Below are positions 21,884-33,263 of a stretch of DNA of 64,000 nucleotides, one piece after another (the stretch's first letter is position 1; every line of letters starts with the position of its first letter). Origin of the DNA: Plantago major (lineage: Eukaryota; Streptophyta; Magnoliopsida; Lamiales; Plantaginaceae); contig JAIFAC010000170.1 of NCBI GenBank assembly GCA_026545765.1, forward strand, positions 91,960-155,959, written 5' to 3'. A program made the translations under genes and the position numbers. The notes under the pieces are model-generated. The model was not told the origin of the DNA, made no database searches, and saw only the letters and a program-made list of their open reading frames with translations.

Positions 21884-23570
21884 ATGAGTCACGCCCCAGA
21901 TTCATATATTTCATCCGACGGTGAACCTGAATTCCCCGATTGTAGTTCATTTTTTCAAAATAATCAGACTTTTGATACTCGGGAAGCTGCAGAAACTTGG
22001 GTGCGAGATATTGGTGTCCAAAACAATATATTTTTCACGATCTCACATTCGAAAGCAAGACACGTTTACATGGGTTGTGAGCGAGGTGGTGAATCTGGCT
22101 CTCAATTGATCCCGGTAAAATCCGGAAGTTCCATTGGGTCAAAGAAAGTCAGTGTCCATTTGAGGTTAATTTACGAGAGGTATCCGGGGTGTGGAGAGTG
22201 TTTCTCGAGAGGCCACGAGAAACAATCATGCACTTGGGAATTCCCCCCATGGGCACACGTCTGCCACCAAGCTCACTGGCGAAAAGTACGACCGGGTGAT
22301 TGAGATGTTGAAGTGCGGAATGGCACCTAGACAAATTCTCGATCAACTTAAGCAGGATTTTCCGGGCACATGTACTAACCTACGACAAATATACAATGCT
22401 GACCAGAAATATCAACGTTTGGAGATGGGATCCCTAGCCCCTATGGTGTATTTGAGGAACTCTTGAGAAGAAACCATTACATATATACACATTCGGAGTG
22501 GAGGTACCAACATATTGGAGGAATTTTCTTATCTCATCCAAATACAAGGAGTGATCCGTTTGTTCCATGAGTTGTCATGATGGATCTGACGTCTGACAAT
22601 TTATGCGACATGCCTTTGGTGGAACTCATTGGCGTCTTACCTACTGGGCAAAACTATCACATAGCCTTCATTTTCCTATCCAACGAAAGGACTTCAAGTT
22701 ACGTTTGGGGGCATAAACAATTACGGGTGTTGTTTGCTGAATGTGGTGTATCACCGGGGGTATTTATTCTTGACGGAGAGTTAGCGGAAATGAATGCGAT
22801 TAAACTTGTCTTTCCGAGCGGCACCCCTCATGTCGGAGACACATCTCAAAGGATGTGCAGGCTCACTTATCCAAGATGGTAGGTACTAAGTATCAACCCG
22901 TAATCAAATCCAGATGGGATCACATCGTGCATGCAGACACCGAGGAACTCTATGAGCAGGCTATTGCAGAAATGGCGGAGGCATGGCATAGGTATCCAGG
23001 TTGCATGGCCTATGTACGGAACCAATGGTTGGATCCATACCGTGACCGATTTGTCGGCGTGGACAAAGAACATCTACACTATGGAACTAACACCAACAAG
23101 GTTATTCCTTCATTTATTCCACCACTCATACCTTAGTTTAGCTTATTTACGTAATATACAACTACCCTATAATTACGGTTATGCGAAGCGACATTCAACA
23201 ATGTAAATTATTTGCAGTCGAAGGTGCTCACGCTAGGTACAAGTTGTGGTTGGGTCCTTCAAATCAGAAGTTCCACCGTCTATTCCCGAAGCTAAATGGC
23301 CTACTTCGAATGCATTTTGATGAAATCCGCACACAGTTTGAGAGATCTCTTAATATCGTCCCTCATTCCACATCAACAATGCCGATCTTCAAAAAACTCG
23401 GAGGTGTGCTTTCACATCTCGCCATCGAGAAATTGGTCAAAGAAATAGACAATGATCCAAGTGATTGCGATCACATCATTTACAACTTTTGGATTAATGT
23501 GCGCATGTCAATTGCATGTGAAGTGCAAAAGCAGAGGACCGTCGACCGGTTCACGATGTAAGCGTGTTAC
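21884..23570 (+). pseudogene. Mutator-like transposase (MULE DDE domain)
   Basis: Start ATG at 21884 (MSHAPDSYISSDGEPEFP), after a leader that follows TCTCTATAAAATGG at 21770-21783. The N-terminal part resembles the DNA-binding region of plant MULE/FAR1-type proteins (HTSATKLTGEKYDRVIEML). The DDE core has the first Asp in VVMMDLTSD (22574-22600), the second in FILDGELAEMNAI (22764-22802) and the Glu in VEGAHARYKLWL (23217-23252). Frame shifts occur near 22145, 22220 and 22845, where the usual CxxH segment is distorted to CRLTYPRW. An in-frame stop sits just before VVMMD. The three catalytic acids survive but the frame does not. It cuts and pastes the element by acting on the TIRs. Confidence 0.8.
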
Positions 23571-23609
23571 GGAGAACTCTTCACATGGGGAACCGCACGA
23601 GACTAAACA

Positions 23610-24420
23610 ATGAGTATAAAGGATCGGTTTCTTCATGGCGGCGGACGCGCAATGAGACCGGAGGATGAAATGAGATCGTATTTCGACAATTCAAATGCAT
23701 CACAATCGTTCGTGGACGAGCCATTCGTAGCACAACGGAGAGGGAGGAAACCTAAAGCAATAGGGAAAAGGCTACCGAGTGGTTGGGAAACCCGGAATCA
23801 TTCTCAAAAGAATTCCGCCCCAAGCAATGACGGTTCAGGTTCTCTAGCAAGTACTGGCAGAACATTCAAATATCAAAGTCAAATGCCACCCCAAACTCAA
23901 TTCTGGATTAGAGGCCATAATGATGTCATCGGCGACGAGGCTGCGGTTTTAGGGTGTCATAGCTCAATACCAATATGGTCACAAGGCGTTAGGCGGGGCG
24001 TCGGCAAGACCTCATTGATGAGTTGCACAACAATAGGCAGATGTATATCGACGAAATGACAGAAGCACGGGTAGATGAAATAAATATCCGTCTAAACTGG
24101 TTTCATGGCGCGTGTACACAACCATGGTATTTCACATTACCAGATATGGGGTGTCTTGTAGCAACAAAGTACCAACGGGTCTTATGCGGTTATTCTCTCC
24201 GTTAGAGTATGACATACTTGCCATTGGAGTGTCGTTCTCAAATGGACTCACTGCTCCGGACCCTCCATCAATAGTGAAGAGTGGACAATGGCTCACATTG
24301 GTAACAATCATTGGATCGGGATCACGTGGTAAGAATGTCAATTCCACCAATATGGTTGGCACGGAGAGGTACTAGAGAGGCAAGAATAAGCCACTGGGAA
24401 GCACATTATGGCGTTCGACT
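23610..24420 (+). pseudogene. AT-hook-like linker and OTU-like cysteine protease domain of the MULE
   Basis: This follows the DDE part. The first piece (23610-23930) is basic and contains RRGRKPKA, an AT-hook-like motif. The OTU-like region begins at HNDVIGD (about 23920). The expected Asp-Gly-Asn-Cys block is altered to GACGAGGCTGCGG, in which the TGC-GGT (Cys-Gly) codons survive only in a shifted frame. Downstream is LIDELHNNRQMYIDEMTEAR (24017 on) and WFHGACTQPWYFTLPDMGCL, both typical of plant MULE-linked OTU proteins. A late AACAATCATTGGATCGG (NHWI, about 24303) would supply the catalytic His. Probably originally one reading frame with the transposase. Broken by at least two shifts. Confidence 0.65.
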
Positions 24421-24572
24421 ACGTCGATGGCATAGGTTCTAGTTTATGTTTTCAATATACATTGTATTTCGATTTTCATGTTCTGTAATTCAAATAAATA
24501 TGAAAAATTTAGAAAACCCCAATAAAACTTGCAAATCATTAAAAAATAAAAAAAAACATATATAAAAATGCC

Positions 24573-24966
24573 AAAAAATTATAAAATACCTAAATAATTA
24601 AACACTATAAACATAAAAAAATAAATAAAAAATTTGTCGGTAAGGATCCATTTAAGCGACCGGATCATGAATCGCCGGGTTACTACCGGCGGTTTATGAA
24701 CTGGCCGGTGTGCAACCGGCGATTCATGATCCGGGCACTTTGCCGGATCCCGGCCGGACCAAATTTTTTTATTTATTTTTTTATGTTTATAGTGTTTAAT
24801 TATTTAGGTATTTTATAATTTTGTTAAAATAAGCAAAGTTTGTTAAAAAATTTCGATGTTTTTAATTGTTAACATGCGTGATGAATCGTGCATGTTAATG
24901 TTATTGTGTTCGCGTAAACGAGTTATTACGATTTTACGTTAATGTTATACGATTTTTTAAGTTAGG
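24573..24966. repeat. Right TIR and GC-rich compound hairpin of the large MULE
   Basis: Arms AATTATAAAATACCTAAATA..GGATCC (24578-24648) and their inverse (24747-24822) enclose a second hairpin, GGATCATGAATCGCCGG / CCGGCGATTCATGATCC. The outer arm continues as the TIR to about 24966. The layout mirrors the left end, but the GC core sequence differs. Confidence 0.8.
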
Positions 24967-25104
24967 GGCATTTTGGGCAAGTACTCAAATAATTGGTGCT
25001 GCGTTTAGCCGAATTGGTGTTGCATTTAACAGGCCAACTAGAAAAAAAAAGAAAAGGAAAATACAAGTGGCCAACAAACAAATACTTCCTCCGCTTCGTC
25101 CCAG

Positions 25105-28100
25105 TAGGCTGTATACGAACCGAGCGTAGTGTTCATGAACATTTCACTTATGTTCGTGTTCGTGTTCGTGTTCGAGATCGACGATCGTTTCAAGATCGAG
25201 CTCGGCTCGTGTTCGGTTCACTTTTGATTATGATCGCGAACGTTCGTGAACAGTTCGTTCGTTTATGTTCGTTTGTGTTCTGTTCGTTTGCGTTCGACAA
25301 TTATGATCGTTTATGTTCGAAAAAGCTCATTAATGCTCGAAATTTGCTCGTTTAGCTCGAAAAAGGTCAAATATATATCAATTTTCAAATCTAACATCCA
25401 CAAGATGCATAAAATACTTCTATTTGTTACATTCAAAACACCAAGTTTCAAATTTCCATTACAAAATATGCGTTCCACAAATTCGAAACCAAAAATGAAG
25501 TTCACAACTTCACATATACATTTTCGATGAAAATGTCTTCGCTTGCGTCACGGTATCTAAGAGGCAATCTTGCAATTAAGATTCATCCATCTAAAGTCCT
25601 GAAAATATGATGAAATCAGACAACAAACAAGTCAGATAAATTCTAGCACTTTGGCCAATAAATACAATTCATTCATAACATTCTAATATGAATTTAAGTA
25701 ACTTTTGCATTATTACTAAAATCGATCTCACCCATCTCTCTTAATTGAATAAAAACATTCAATTATATCATGCACAATTATTGAAGCTAGAATTCAAAAG
25801 AAAGACAGTACGTTGCATTGCATAATATAGAATTAGAAAGTTTAAGAAAGTGGTAAAACATGTCTGGAGCTTTTTGGAGAAGTCTTGGAACAACATTAAA
25901 GCGACATCGATTTAAGATTAATACCATCGACCAATAAGATCGATCATCACGAACATAATAGTATCTTGACCTTCACCTCAAGTCCTCAACATTTGATGTA
26001 TGTTCCTTTAGTTGTAATTAAATTTGAGTAATCAACTTGTTTCATAAAGTCATCTCTTAGCATTTGTATAAAACAAATTTGTGGAAGAAAAACAGATTAA
26101 CTGTAAACAAACAGGACAAACAGGACAAAGAATTCATAATATACACCATAACACTACCACTACCAGATCATAAACCAAGTTAAAGCTTGAAATTTCAATG
26201 ACAAATATCCAAAAAAATGAAAAAGAAAACCACAAACACATAAAAAGCTTCAAACTTTGAAATCAATGGCAGCTAAACCTTGTCTAATCCCATATAGAAA
26301 TTACGAAACCAAGTCCAAGAAACAAGAGCAATATCCATAACACATCAATAATGATCAAACAAACACAATTCATAAACTCAAACAGTACAATTCTAAGTAA
26401 TATAGCTTGTTAGATTGGTCGCAATGAACTCACATTTATAACTTGAGTCGGGTAACTTATGGATCAGGTAGTGTAATCACAAATGGATCTTCCATCTTCT
26501 GTAAAAGAAAAGGGTAAATATTAGTTTGCGAGTGGTAGTAGCCTAGTAAGAAAGAAAAATAATAAAGAATTAGCTAGTAGGAAAGTTAGGAAGCTTTTAA
26601 TGGAACTAATACTATAAATTAGATAGTATGAAAGTATAAATATTAGTTTGCGAGTGGTAGTAGCCTAGTAGGAAATAAAAATAATAAAGAATTAGCTAGT
26701 AGGAAAGTTAGCAAGCTTTTAATGAAACTAATAAGACTATAAATTAGATAGTAGGAAAGTATAAATATTAGTTTGCGAGTGGTAGTAGTCTAATAGGAAA
26801 GAAAAATAATAAATAATTAGCTAGTAGGAAAGTTAGGAAGATTTTAATGGAACTAATAAGAGTATAAGACTATAAATTAAATAGTAGGAAAGTATAAATA
26901 TTAGTTTGCGAGTGGTAGTAGCCTAGTAGGAAAGAAAAATAATAAAGAATTAGCTAGTAGGAAAGTTAGGAAGCTTTTTAATGGAAGTACAATAGAGCAG
27001 ATAGTACATACATAGAAGAAAATTAATGTTTATATGAATCACACCTTATCTTTCTTTTTCACTCCATGAAGCTTACGACACCAATCTCCAGTGCACATCA
27101 ACATTTCTACTTAACTGTTCATCTCCATCATCGACGGGCTGATTAATTTCATTAGCTTGACTCTTCTCCGAGAATTAGTGACTCGGGATCAAGAATTTTA
27201 GGAGATGTAGCCATTTCAAAACCTTATAGCAAATATATCACAGTTATTTATGATTGTGAAATCAACCCCAAACTAATCAACATTTCTAATCCTATAACAA
27301 AATGCAATGAATACTCTTGTCCAAAAGCTTCTATAGTACAAGAATTCAATCCAAAACAACCTAAATAGAATCTATAATTTCATTCCACAATAACTAATAA
27401 AAAGAAGAGTAAATTATTCGATTAATAAGCCAAGCCGGAACTAAAACAAAGAAAGACACCCGCCTATATTGCCAATAACTCTGTAGTAATCCATTAATGG
27501 GAAATTCCAAACAGTGTTTACAAATTTCTATAAAAAATGAAACTGATTCCAGTTATTCTAATTCTGGTTGCTTTCTCTATCATAGTAGTTTCCTCCCTTT
27601 ATTCAGTTAAATTCATTATGAAGACCTAACAAATTCCTCATACTTTCCCTTTTCCTTCTAGCGCGAAACTCTATCTATTTATTATAAAGAAGCAGAACCA
27701 GTGCATACTGTGAAGAAAGACCCCACTGAATCGAATAGAATAGACCGCGTAATTTTAGAAAAGATCCACTTCTCTTCTCTTTTTCATAAAGAAGGCTTTT
27801 AGTGTTTGGAATTTCTTCCATTCCTTGAGCCGACGTTAGTTTTACACAAGTTTTAAAGGATTCCCAAAATTGGTTTTGTTTCGATCTTTGCTGCTGCTCC
27901 AATTATTTATTAGAATTTGGCGTTTGGTGTGTAGATATACAATAGAAATGGAAAAGCTTTAATATAGATATTTCTTAGTAAAGAAAGGAAGTACTAACCT
28001 GCAGAGAAGAGCAGCAGATCGGAAGAGGAGATGCGTCGGAGTGGAACTGGAAGCGATGGAGCAGTGCGGGTTCGGAGAAGAAGAAGAAGAAGGAAGCAGT

Positions 28101-28516
28101 CGAGTGCGGAGAAGAAGAAGACGAAGGAACATAGTGCGGAGAGAAGACGAAGGAACAAGTCGACTGGAACTGGAGCAGTGGCGATGGAGAGTGGACTGGA
28201 GACGATGGAGAAGTCCAGTGGAGCGGCTGTGGAGCGGAGTTTGTAAATGGATCTGGAATTGGAATTAGGTTTTAGGTATAATTGTTTTGTTTTATATAAA
28301 TATAATTATAAAAATAATAATTAAATATATATACACCTATGTTCGCGAACCGTTCGCGAACACTCGAGCCATAACCAATTAAGCTCGAAACTCGTTCGAT
28401 AATTACTCGAAACATATTCGCGAACCGTTCGAGTTCGGTCAACTCGATAACGAACCGAGCGTTGACCGAGCTTTTTCGCGAACGTTCACGAACGGCTCTG
28501 TTCATTTACACCCCTA
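25105..28516. mobile_element. hAT-like non-autonomous element
   Basis: The ends are TAGGCTGTATACGAAC at 25105 and, inverted at 28516, TAGGGGTGTAAATGAAC. Flanking 8-mers CGTCCCAG (25097-25104) and GTCCCAAG (28517-28524) are a near target duplication. Both ends are packed with TGTTCG, GTTCGTGAAC and TTCGCGAACG words (25121-25345 and 28333-28500), a subterminal motif array. No transposase is seen inside. The interior holds a tandem repeat (26519-26990), purine-rich DNA (28020-28260) and an unrecognised 75-codon minus-strand frame (27902-27675). Confidence 0.65.
26519..26990. repeat. Minisatellite, about 125-bp unit, nearly four copies
   Basis: Units start with TATTAGTTTGCGAGTGGTAG near 26519, 26640, 26766 and 26899, each followed by TAATAAAGAATTAGCTAGTAGG and AGGAAGCTTTTAATGGAA with small indels. 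Confidence 0.95.
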
Positions 28517-28646
28517 GTCCCAAGTTACCAATTTTAACATTTTCCGGTCGACCGTCTTCAATTTTACGTTTGTCGTTTAAGTTGTCAAAGTTAAAGACGG
28601 TTGACCAAAAAATGTTAAATGGGTAACTTGGGATGGGACTTCTTCA

Positions 28647-29458
28647 ATTTAATTTGAAATTTTAATTCAACCTAACTAAATCAATTCATTATTTTGAAAT
28701 CGCTTGTCCAATTTTTTGAATGAAAAACGTGTTTTTTTATTTAAAAAAATGGCAGTCTGTATTTTTGTACTTTATTTAATTTATATTTTTGCCATTAAAG
28801 TGATGGTCTAGTTTTTTAATTTCACTAATTTATCAGAAATTCATTTTTATTTCTCTAAGCAAAATAACAGATGTGAAGTGAGAGCAAATAAGGTTTTTCC
28901 TAATGTTATTATCAAATACAGTACAACTTTTTAATTAATGAGGGAGTTCAAAATTCAAACACATCTGACATATAGGTACATTTAGCTTGTTGTAGCTCTT
29001 TTTAGGTGCAGGGATCTATTTGCAAATATTTTGTATGTGCTGGTAACAATTCGTATCCGGTTCAAATAAGTTCGTATCTTATCGCCATGTGTTGAAAAGG
29101 CTCGTACCTACCGCACGAACTTGTCCATGTTTCGTACTGGAACATAAAAAAGCCCTTCTTTAATTCTATAACAAATAGTCAGTCAGTCTTGTTAGTCTTT
29201 CTTTTTTTAGTCAGTCAGTCAGTTGTTAGTCTTTCTTTTTTTTTTTTTTTTTTAATGTAGACAAAGGTTAGGTACTGGATATGTATGTTTATGTCAACGA
29301 AGTGATACTTGTCGGTAGTATTGAATATGAAGAAAGACATGTGTCGTCAGCTGGTGCAATTTTCTCACGCTAACTCTCTACAGATGTTTCCTTCTCTTGG
29401 GAATTTTGATGAAAAAAATACCATTACCAAACTGTAGCCGAAAGACTCAAACTTGAAA
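28647..29458. other. Upstream region of the LanC-like gene
   Basis: No gene seen. It contains alternating AGTCAGTC and TTAGTCTTTCTTTTTTT stretches (29178-29254) and an AT-rich leader. No clear TATA box at a standard distance could be chosen. Confidence 0.4.
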
Positions 29459-32400
29459 ATGGCGGACCGTTTCTTCCCTAATCCAATGCCAGATTTCGTA
29501 CCGGAAAACCCAAAAATCATCCAAGAAGAAGAGGGGAAAGCGATCAAAATTCACGAACAAGGAGCTCAAGACTCGCTTCTCAGGCTACTCTCCTTACCCT
29601 ACTCCAATCTCTCCAAGCAACTGCAACGCACAGCTCTTGACCTCAAAGAAACTGTATGTATCTACTTTTATTTCACCCTTTTTCTCTTTCAAAACAATCT
29701 CAGCTTTTGTTTTTAACTTGATTCATTGTCTTTAAGAATTACTATTACATGGTACCTGTTTCATAGTGGTTGATGGTCTTGAAGCTCCTCAATCCGCATA
29801 TTAGTACTTAATTAAATTTGTGTTCTTGAAATGGACGGATATGACATGAAATTGACTCCTAATTTCGGGTTGCAAACAATTCAAATATGTAGATTTTAAT
29901 TAGACTGCATTTATCTCTGGATAGGTGAGAATTAGCCTGAGGAAACTAAATATGTCAGTATTTTTGCTATTGTTTCAGAAATAAAAATACAAAATTTGTC
30001 AAGTTAGTAGTACAAAATAAGTTTTGAAGTTCCATGTTGATTTCTCTGGAAGCTTTTAGATATTCTCAGTTTTGGTGAGGTTTTTAATTGTTGAAGATTT
30101 GAGGTGCTTTGTTTTTGTTTTGGTGCACAGATAGTGGTGGAAACATGGGGCCTTACTCGGCAACAGGTAGAGGATTTTACTCTGTATACTGGTACACTTG
30201 GGACTGCTTTTTTACTCTTCAAGTCCTTCCAAGTAACCCAGAACAAGAATGATCTCAGTCTCTCCTTGGAGATGATTAAAGCCTGTGACTCTTCTTCCAG
30301 GAACTCCAGGTCCGTGTTTCTCTAGCAGCCTAGCTCTTTGTTATCCATATGTGGTGCTTGATTATAGATTGTTTGCATAGATAAACGTTCATTGAAAGTG
30401 TATGTGATGGCTTGAATTGTTACTCTTAGTTAAAACATGCAAGCTCACTCAGTTCTGTATGTATTAGAATTCTAGATGCAACTTCTTCCTATGTTCAGTT
30501 CAAACTTTAAAGTCCAAGAGTTAAGTTTCAGAGAAATACCAATCAAAGTTTCCTTGACTTCAATTCAACTGTAGACGGGCGTAAACTTCTACAGAGTATA
30601 ATGTAACTTGACATGTCCTTGGAATAATATTATACTTGAATCCTTAAATGGTGGTATGATGATGCCAGGGATGTGACCTTTATATGTGGGAGAGCTGGCA
30701 TATATGCACTTGGTGCTGCAGTGGCAAAGTATTTAGGCGACGATACATCATTTAACCATTGTTTGACCCGGTTCAAGGAGGTTGGTTTACAGTGGCAAGG
30801 TGACTGTTTCTAGGTTTTGTTTGCTGATTATGCACTAAATTGATAGAAACGAATTCCATTGTCGAACAGATAAAGCTGTCAAAAGATCATCCTGATGAAT
30901 TATTGTACGGTAGAGCTGGTTATTTATGGGCTTGTTTGTTTCTCAACAAGCACCTGGGTAAGGAAACAATACCACCATCATCAATGGTAATCACACTTTA
31001 AGACTTTCAGTTTCTTGAATCTGCGAAGGCCGCTTTACTTAGCTTGAAGTATCACTAATCATTCTCTTTTATGGGCAGGGTAATACTGTGAGAGAAATTA
31101 TAGAGAGCGGGAGGAAATTAGGGAAAACGGCTGGGAGTCCATTGATGTATGAATGGTACGGTGAGAGGTACTGGGGTGCAGCCCATGGGCTGGCTGGAAT
31201 CATGAATGTCTTGTTGGAGTGTCAACTGGCGTCAGATGAGCGTGAAGATGTCAAAGGAACTCTTAGATACATGATCCAAAACCGACACCCCAGCGGGAAT
31301 TACCCTGTTAGTGAAGAAGATAAGAAGAGAGATGTCCTGGTGCACTGGTGTCATGGAGCCCCTGGGTCGCTCTCACACTCGCCAGAGCAGCTGAGGTGAT
31401 GGACTTAAAACCCAAATTCTTTGAACTTCTAAATGCTTTCTCCATTTTCGTGGTTTTTTCTCAAAATTCATCTAGAAAGTTTTCTCATACCTCCCGTATT
31501 CAGAAGCATGAGCCAATGCATATGTACAGTACTACTGTGTAGTATTTGAACTCATTTTCCTGCTCTGTGCTAGACTTCCTGCTTGAACTTTTCGAGTATT
31601 AGTCCTGTTACTGTGAACGTAAGAGACCAGAACATCAGACATTCTACAATATAAATTACATCACAACTGAAACTAGCCAATTTTACATATAGGTCCTGTG
31701 AGCTACTTCATCCGTCCCAGGAATAGCTTTACGTTTTGTTTTTTGGTCAACAAAATAAGGAAATATGGAATATTGAATTTTATTTAATGGAAAAGATTTA
31801 ATGAATAAAAATTGTTAGTGGGTTGATAAAGTGGAAAGTCGAGTATTATTTAAATGAAAAAAAAATGAATAAAAAAGAGATGGTGGTTGGTAAGATTGTA
31901 AATAAGAGTGTACTATGAGCCTATGAGGGTATTGGTTAATTAGGGCACGTGGTCCCATTACCAAAAATGAAAATTGGAAGTTTTGTACGAGACAATAAAA
32001 TTGCAAAATGTGAAGCTTTGACCGGGACGGAGGAAGTACAATTTTGTTGATGTGGGATTGACATCAAACTGAAAATCACGCAGCGTGTTGACTATTTATA
32101 TAATTAAGTGTAATTCAAGATCAAGATCAAATGATGATAGGATGGACCGATGGACAACTCTTTGATTTATGAATGAATGGTTATGTTGAAAGTAGTACCT
32201 TTACGCTGGAGACTCCTATATATGAATTGTGTTATTTTGGTCTCAAGCTTTAGATTATGCTTACGCTTTAGTACTTCAAATGTGTTTTAAAGTATAAACT
32301 CATGGCTTTTGCATTTCTTTCGCTTTTCCTCTTCCCTGGCTTTTAATATAGTTTGATTTATTTTTTGATCTGTGTGATGTGCTATATGCTAAAAGAAAGT

Positions 32401-32753
32401 CTCTGAATATCCAGGTGTTTGGAGATAAAGAGTTTCTGCAAGCTGCCATGGATGCAGCGGAGTTGGTTTGGAATCATGGCCTTTTGAAACGAGTTGGAAT
32501 CTGTCACGGTATCAGTGGGAATGCATACGTGTTCTTATCACTTTATCGACTGACTGGGATTGTCGAATACTTGTACAGGGCGAAAGCTTTTGCTTGCTTT
32601 TTACTTGAAAGGGGTCAGATGCTTATGTCAAGAGGAGAAATGCATGGTGGTGACAGTCCATATTCACTCTTTGAAGGTGTTGGTGGTATGGCTTATCTGT
32701 ACCTCGACATGGTTCATCCGAAGAATGCTAGATTCCCTGGTTATGAACTGTGA
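29459..32753 (+). CDS. LanC-like protein (GCL/LANCL family), one base missing in exon 5
   Basis: Six exons: 29459-29653, 30131-30309, 30669-30780, 30870-30986, 31079-31395, 32415-32753. All splice sites are GT-AG and phases match across junctions. About 420 codons, the family's normal length. LanC repeats are visible (GRAGIYALGAAVAKY, ELLYGRAGYLWACLFLNK, YWGAAHGLAGIMNVLL). Zinc ligands: Cys in HWCHGAPG (exon 5) and Cys-His in ICHGISGNAY (exon 6). After HGAPG the frame slips at CCTGGGTCGC (31361-31370): the expected continuation VALTLARAAE lies in the +1 frame, so one G of a G run is missing. Either a disabling mutation or a homopolymer error. Plant members (GCR2, GCL1, GCL2) are soluble proteins related to bacterial lanthionine cyclases. 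Animal homologues add glutathione to dehydroamino acids in proteins, and the plant role is unsettled. Start is the first in-frame ATG; an upstream TTG is not credible. Confidence 0.85.
31704..32038. mobile_element. Stowaway MITE in intron 5 of the LanC-like gene
   Basis: TACTTCATCCGTCCC at 31704 and GGGACGGAGGAAGTA ending at 32038 form the TIRs, with TA at both edges. It makes up about a third of the intron. Confidence 0.85.
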
Positions 32754-33009
32754 TCAGATCGTTGGGCTAGATGCGCTTAGTAAAATCACTCCCGTTAGTC
32801 CAAATGCTTGTAAATTATCGCCTGGTGTTTAATTTAGATGTATCACAGTATTAGGAGTAAAAAAGTGTGTGTATATATTAGATATTATTGTTCTCTCCTT
32901 TTCATTAGGAGTAAAGAGCCAAAGTTCTGTAGTGTTAAAAACATCTTACACATTAGTAACACATACTCCAAAACTTTTGTTTTTTTTTAAGCAATTGCAA
33001 ATATATTAT
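32754..33009. other. 3' flank of the LanC-like gene
   Basis: AT-rich, no other gene. Several AATAAA-like words could serve polyadenylation; none can be singled out. Confidence 0.4.
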
Positions 33010-33018
33010 TACTACGAA

Positions 33019-33263
33019 GAGCAAGTCTCCTAAGAGACGGTCTCTAGATAATTTATCTAAAGACGGACTTATATTATTAAGAAAATGACCGATGTTATGA
33101 ATCAAAACATCTATGTTCTCAACATTAGTGTTTTTTCATATTACAACAAGATCTATTTTGTTAACAACATAAACGTTTTAATTAATAGCATGGATGGTTT
33201 TATTGATAACATAGGCTCTCTCTAGATAAGTTATATAAAGACTGTCTCTCATGAGACTTTGTA
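33019..33263. mobile_element. Short MITE with 9-bp target duplication
   Basis: A 245-bp element with imperfect TIRs CAAGTCTCCTAAGAGACGGTCT (22 bases) and, inverted, CAAAGTCTCATGAGAGACAG. It is flanked on both sides by TACTACGAA (33010-33018 and 33264-33272). Nine bases suggest the Mutator superfamily. Confidence 0.8.

Larger units (their letters stand above)
18490..24990. mobile_element. Large Mutator-like element carrying MULE/OTU and plant mobile domain genes
   Basis: Long terminal inverted repeats bracket about 6.5 kb. Left 18517-18712 matches the inverse of right 24788-24966, with shared words such as GTTATACGATTTTT, TTACGTTAATGTTA, CGCGTAAACGAGTTATTACG and ATTATAAAATACCTAAATA. Inside are two divergent genes, a PMD gene on the minus strand and a MULE transposase plus OTU-like region on the plus strand. 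A palindrome array lies between them and a GC-rich hairpin at the inner side of each TIR. I could not fix the outermost bases or a clean 9-bp target duplication, so the ends are approximate. Frameshifts in both genes suggest it is no longer autonomous. Confidence 0.8.
25083..28646. mobile_element. Stowaway-like MITE split by a hAT-like element
   Basis: The left piece TACTTCCTCCGCTTCGTCCCAG (25083-25104, 22 bases) and the right piece starting GTCCCAAGTTACC at 28517 would join into one hairpin element. The right piece folds on itself: GTCCCAAGTTACC..TTTAACATTTT..CGACCGTC pairs with GACGGTTGACC..AATGTTAAA..GGTAACTTGGGATGGGAC, ending near 28646. Confidence 0.65.

Noticed and set aside
24993-25530. 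Plus-strand frames over the GTTCG-rich array
   Set aside because: They translate subterminal transposon repeats (VRVRVRDR) and a chance AT-rich continuation.
27675-27902. 75-codon minus-strand frame as an organellar insertion
   Set aside because: Local composition differs from its flanks, but I could not match it to any mitochondrial or plastid gene.
28031-28268. Arg/Lys-rich reading frames
   Set aside because: Products of purine-rich GAAGAAG/GGAAGA sequence in two frames at once; no domain and no homologous pattern.
29459-32753. Lantibiotic (lanthipeptide) biosynthesis locus
   Set aside because: The LanC-like gene has introns and matches the eukaryotic LANCL class. No LanB, LanM, precursor peptide or transporter is nearby.
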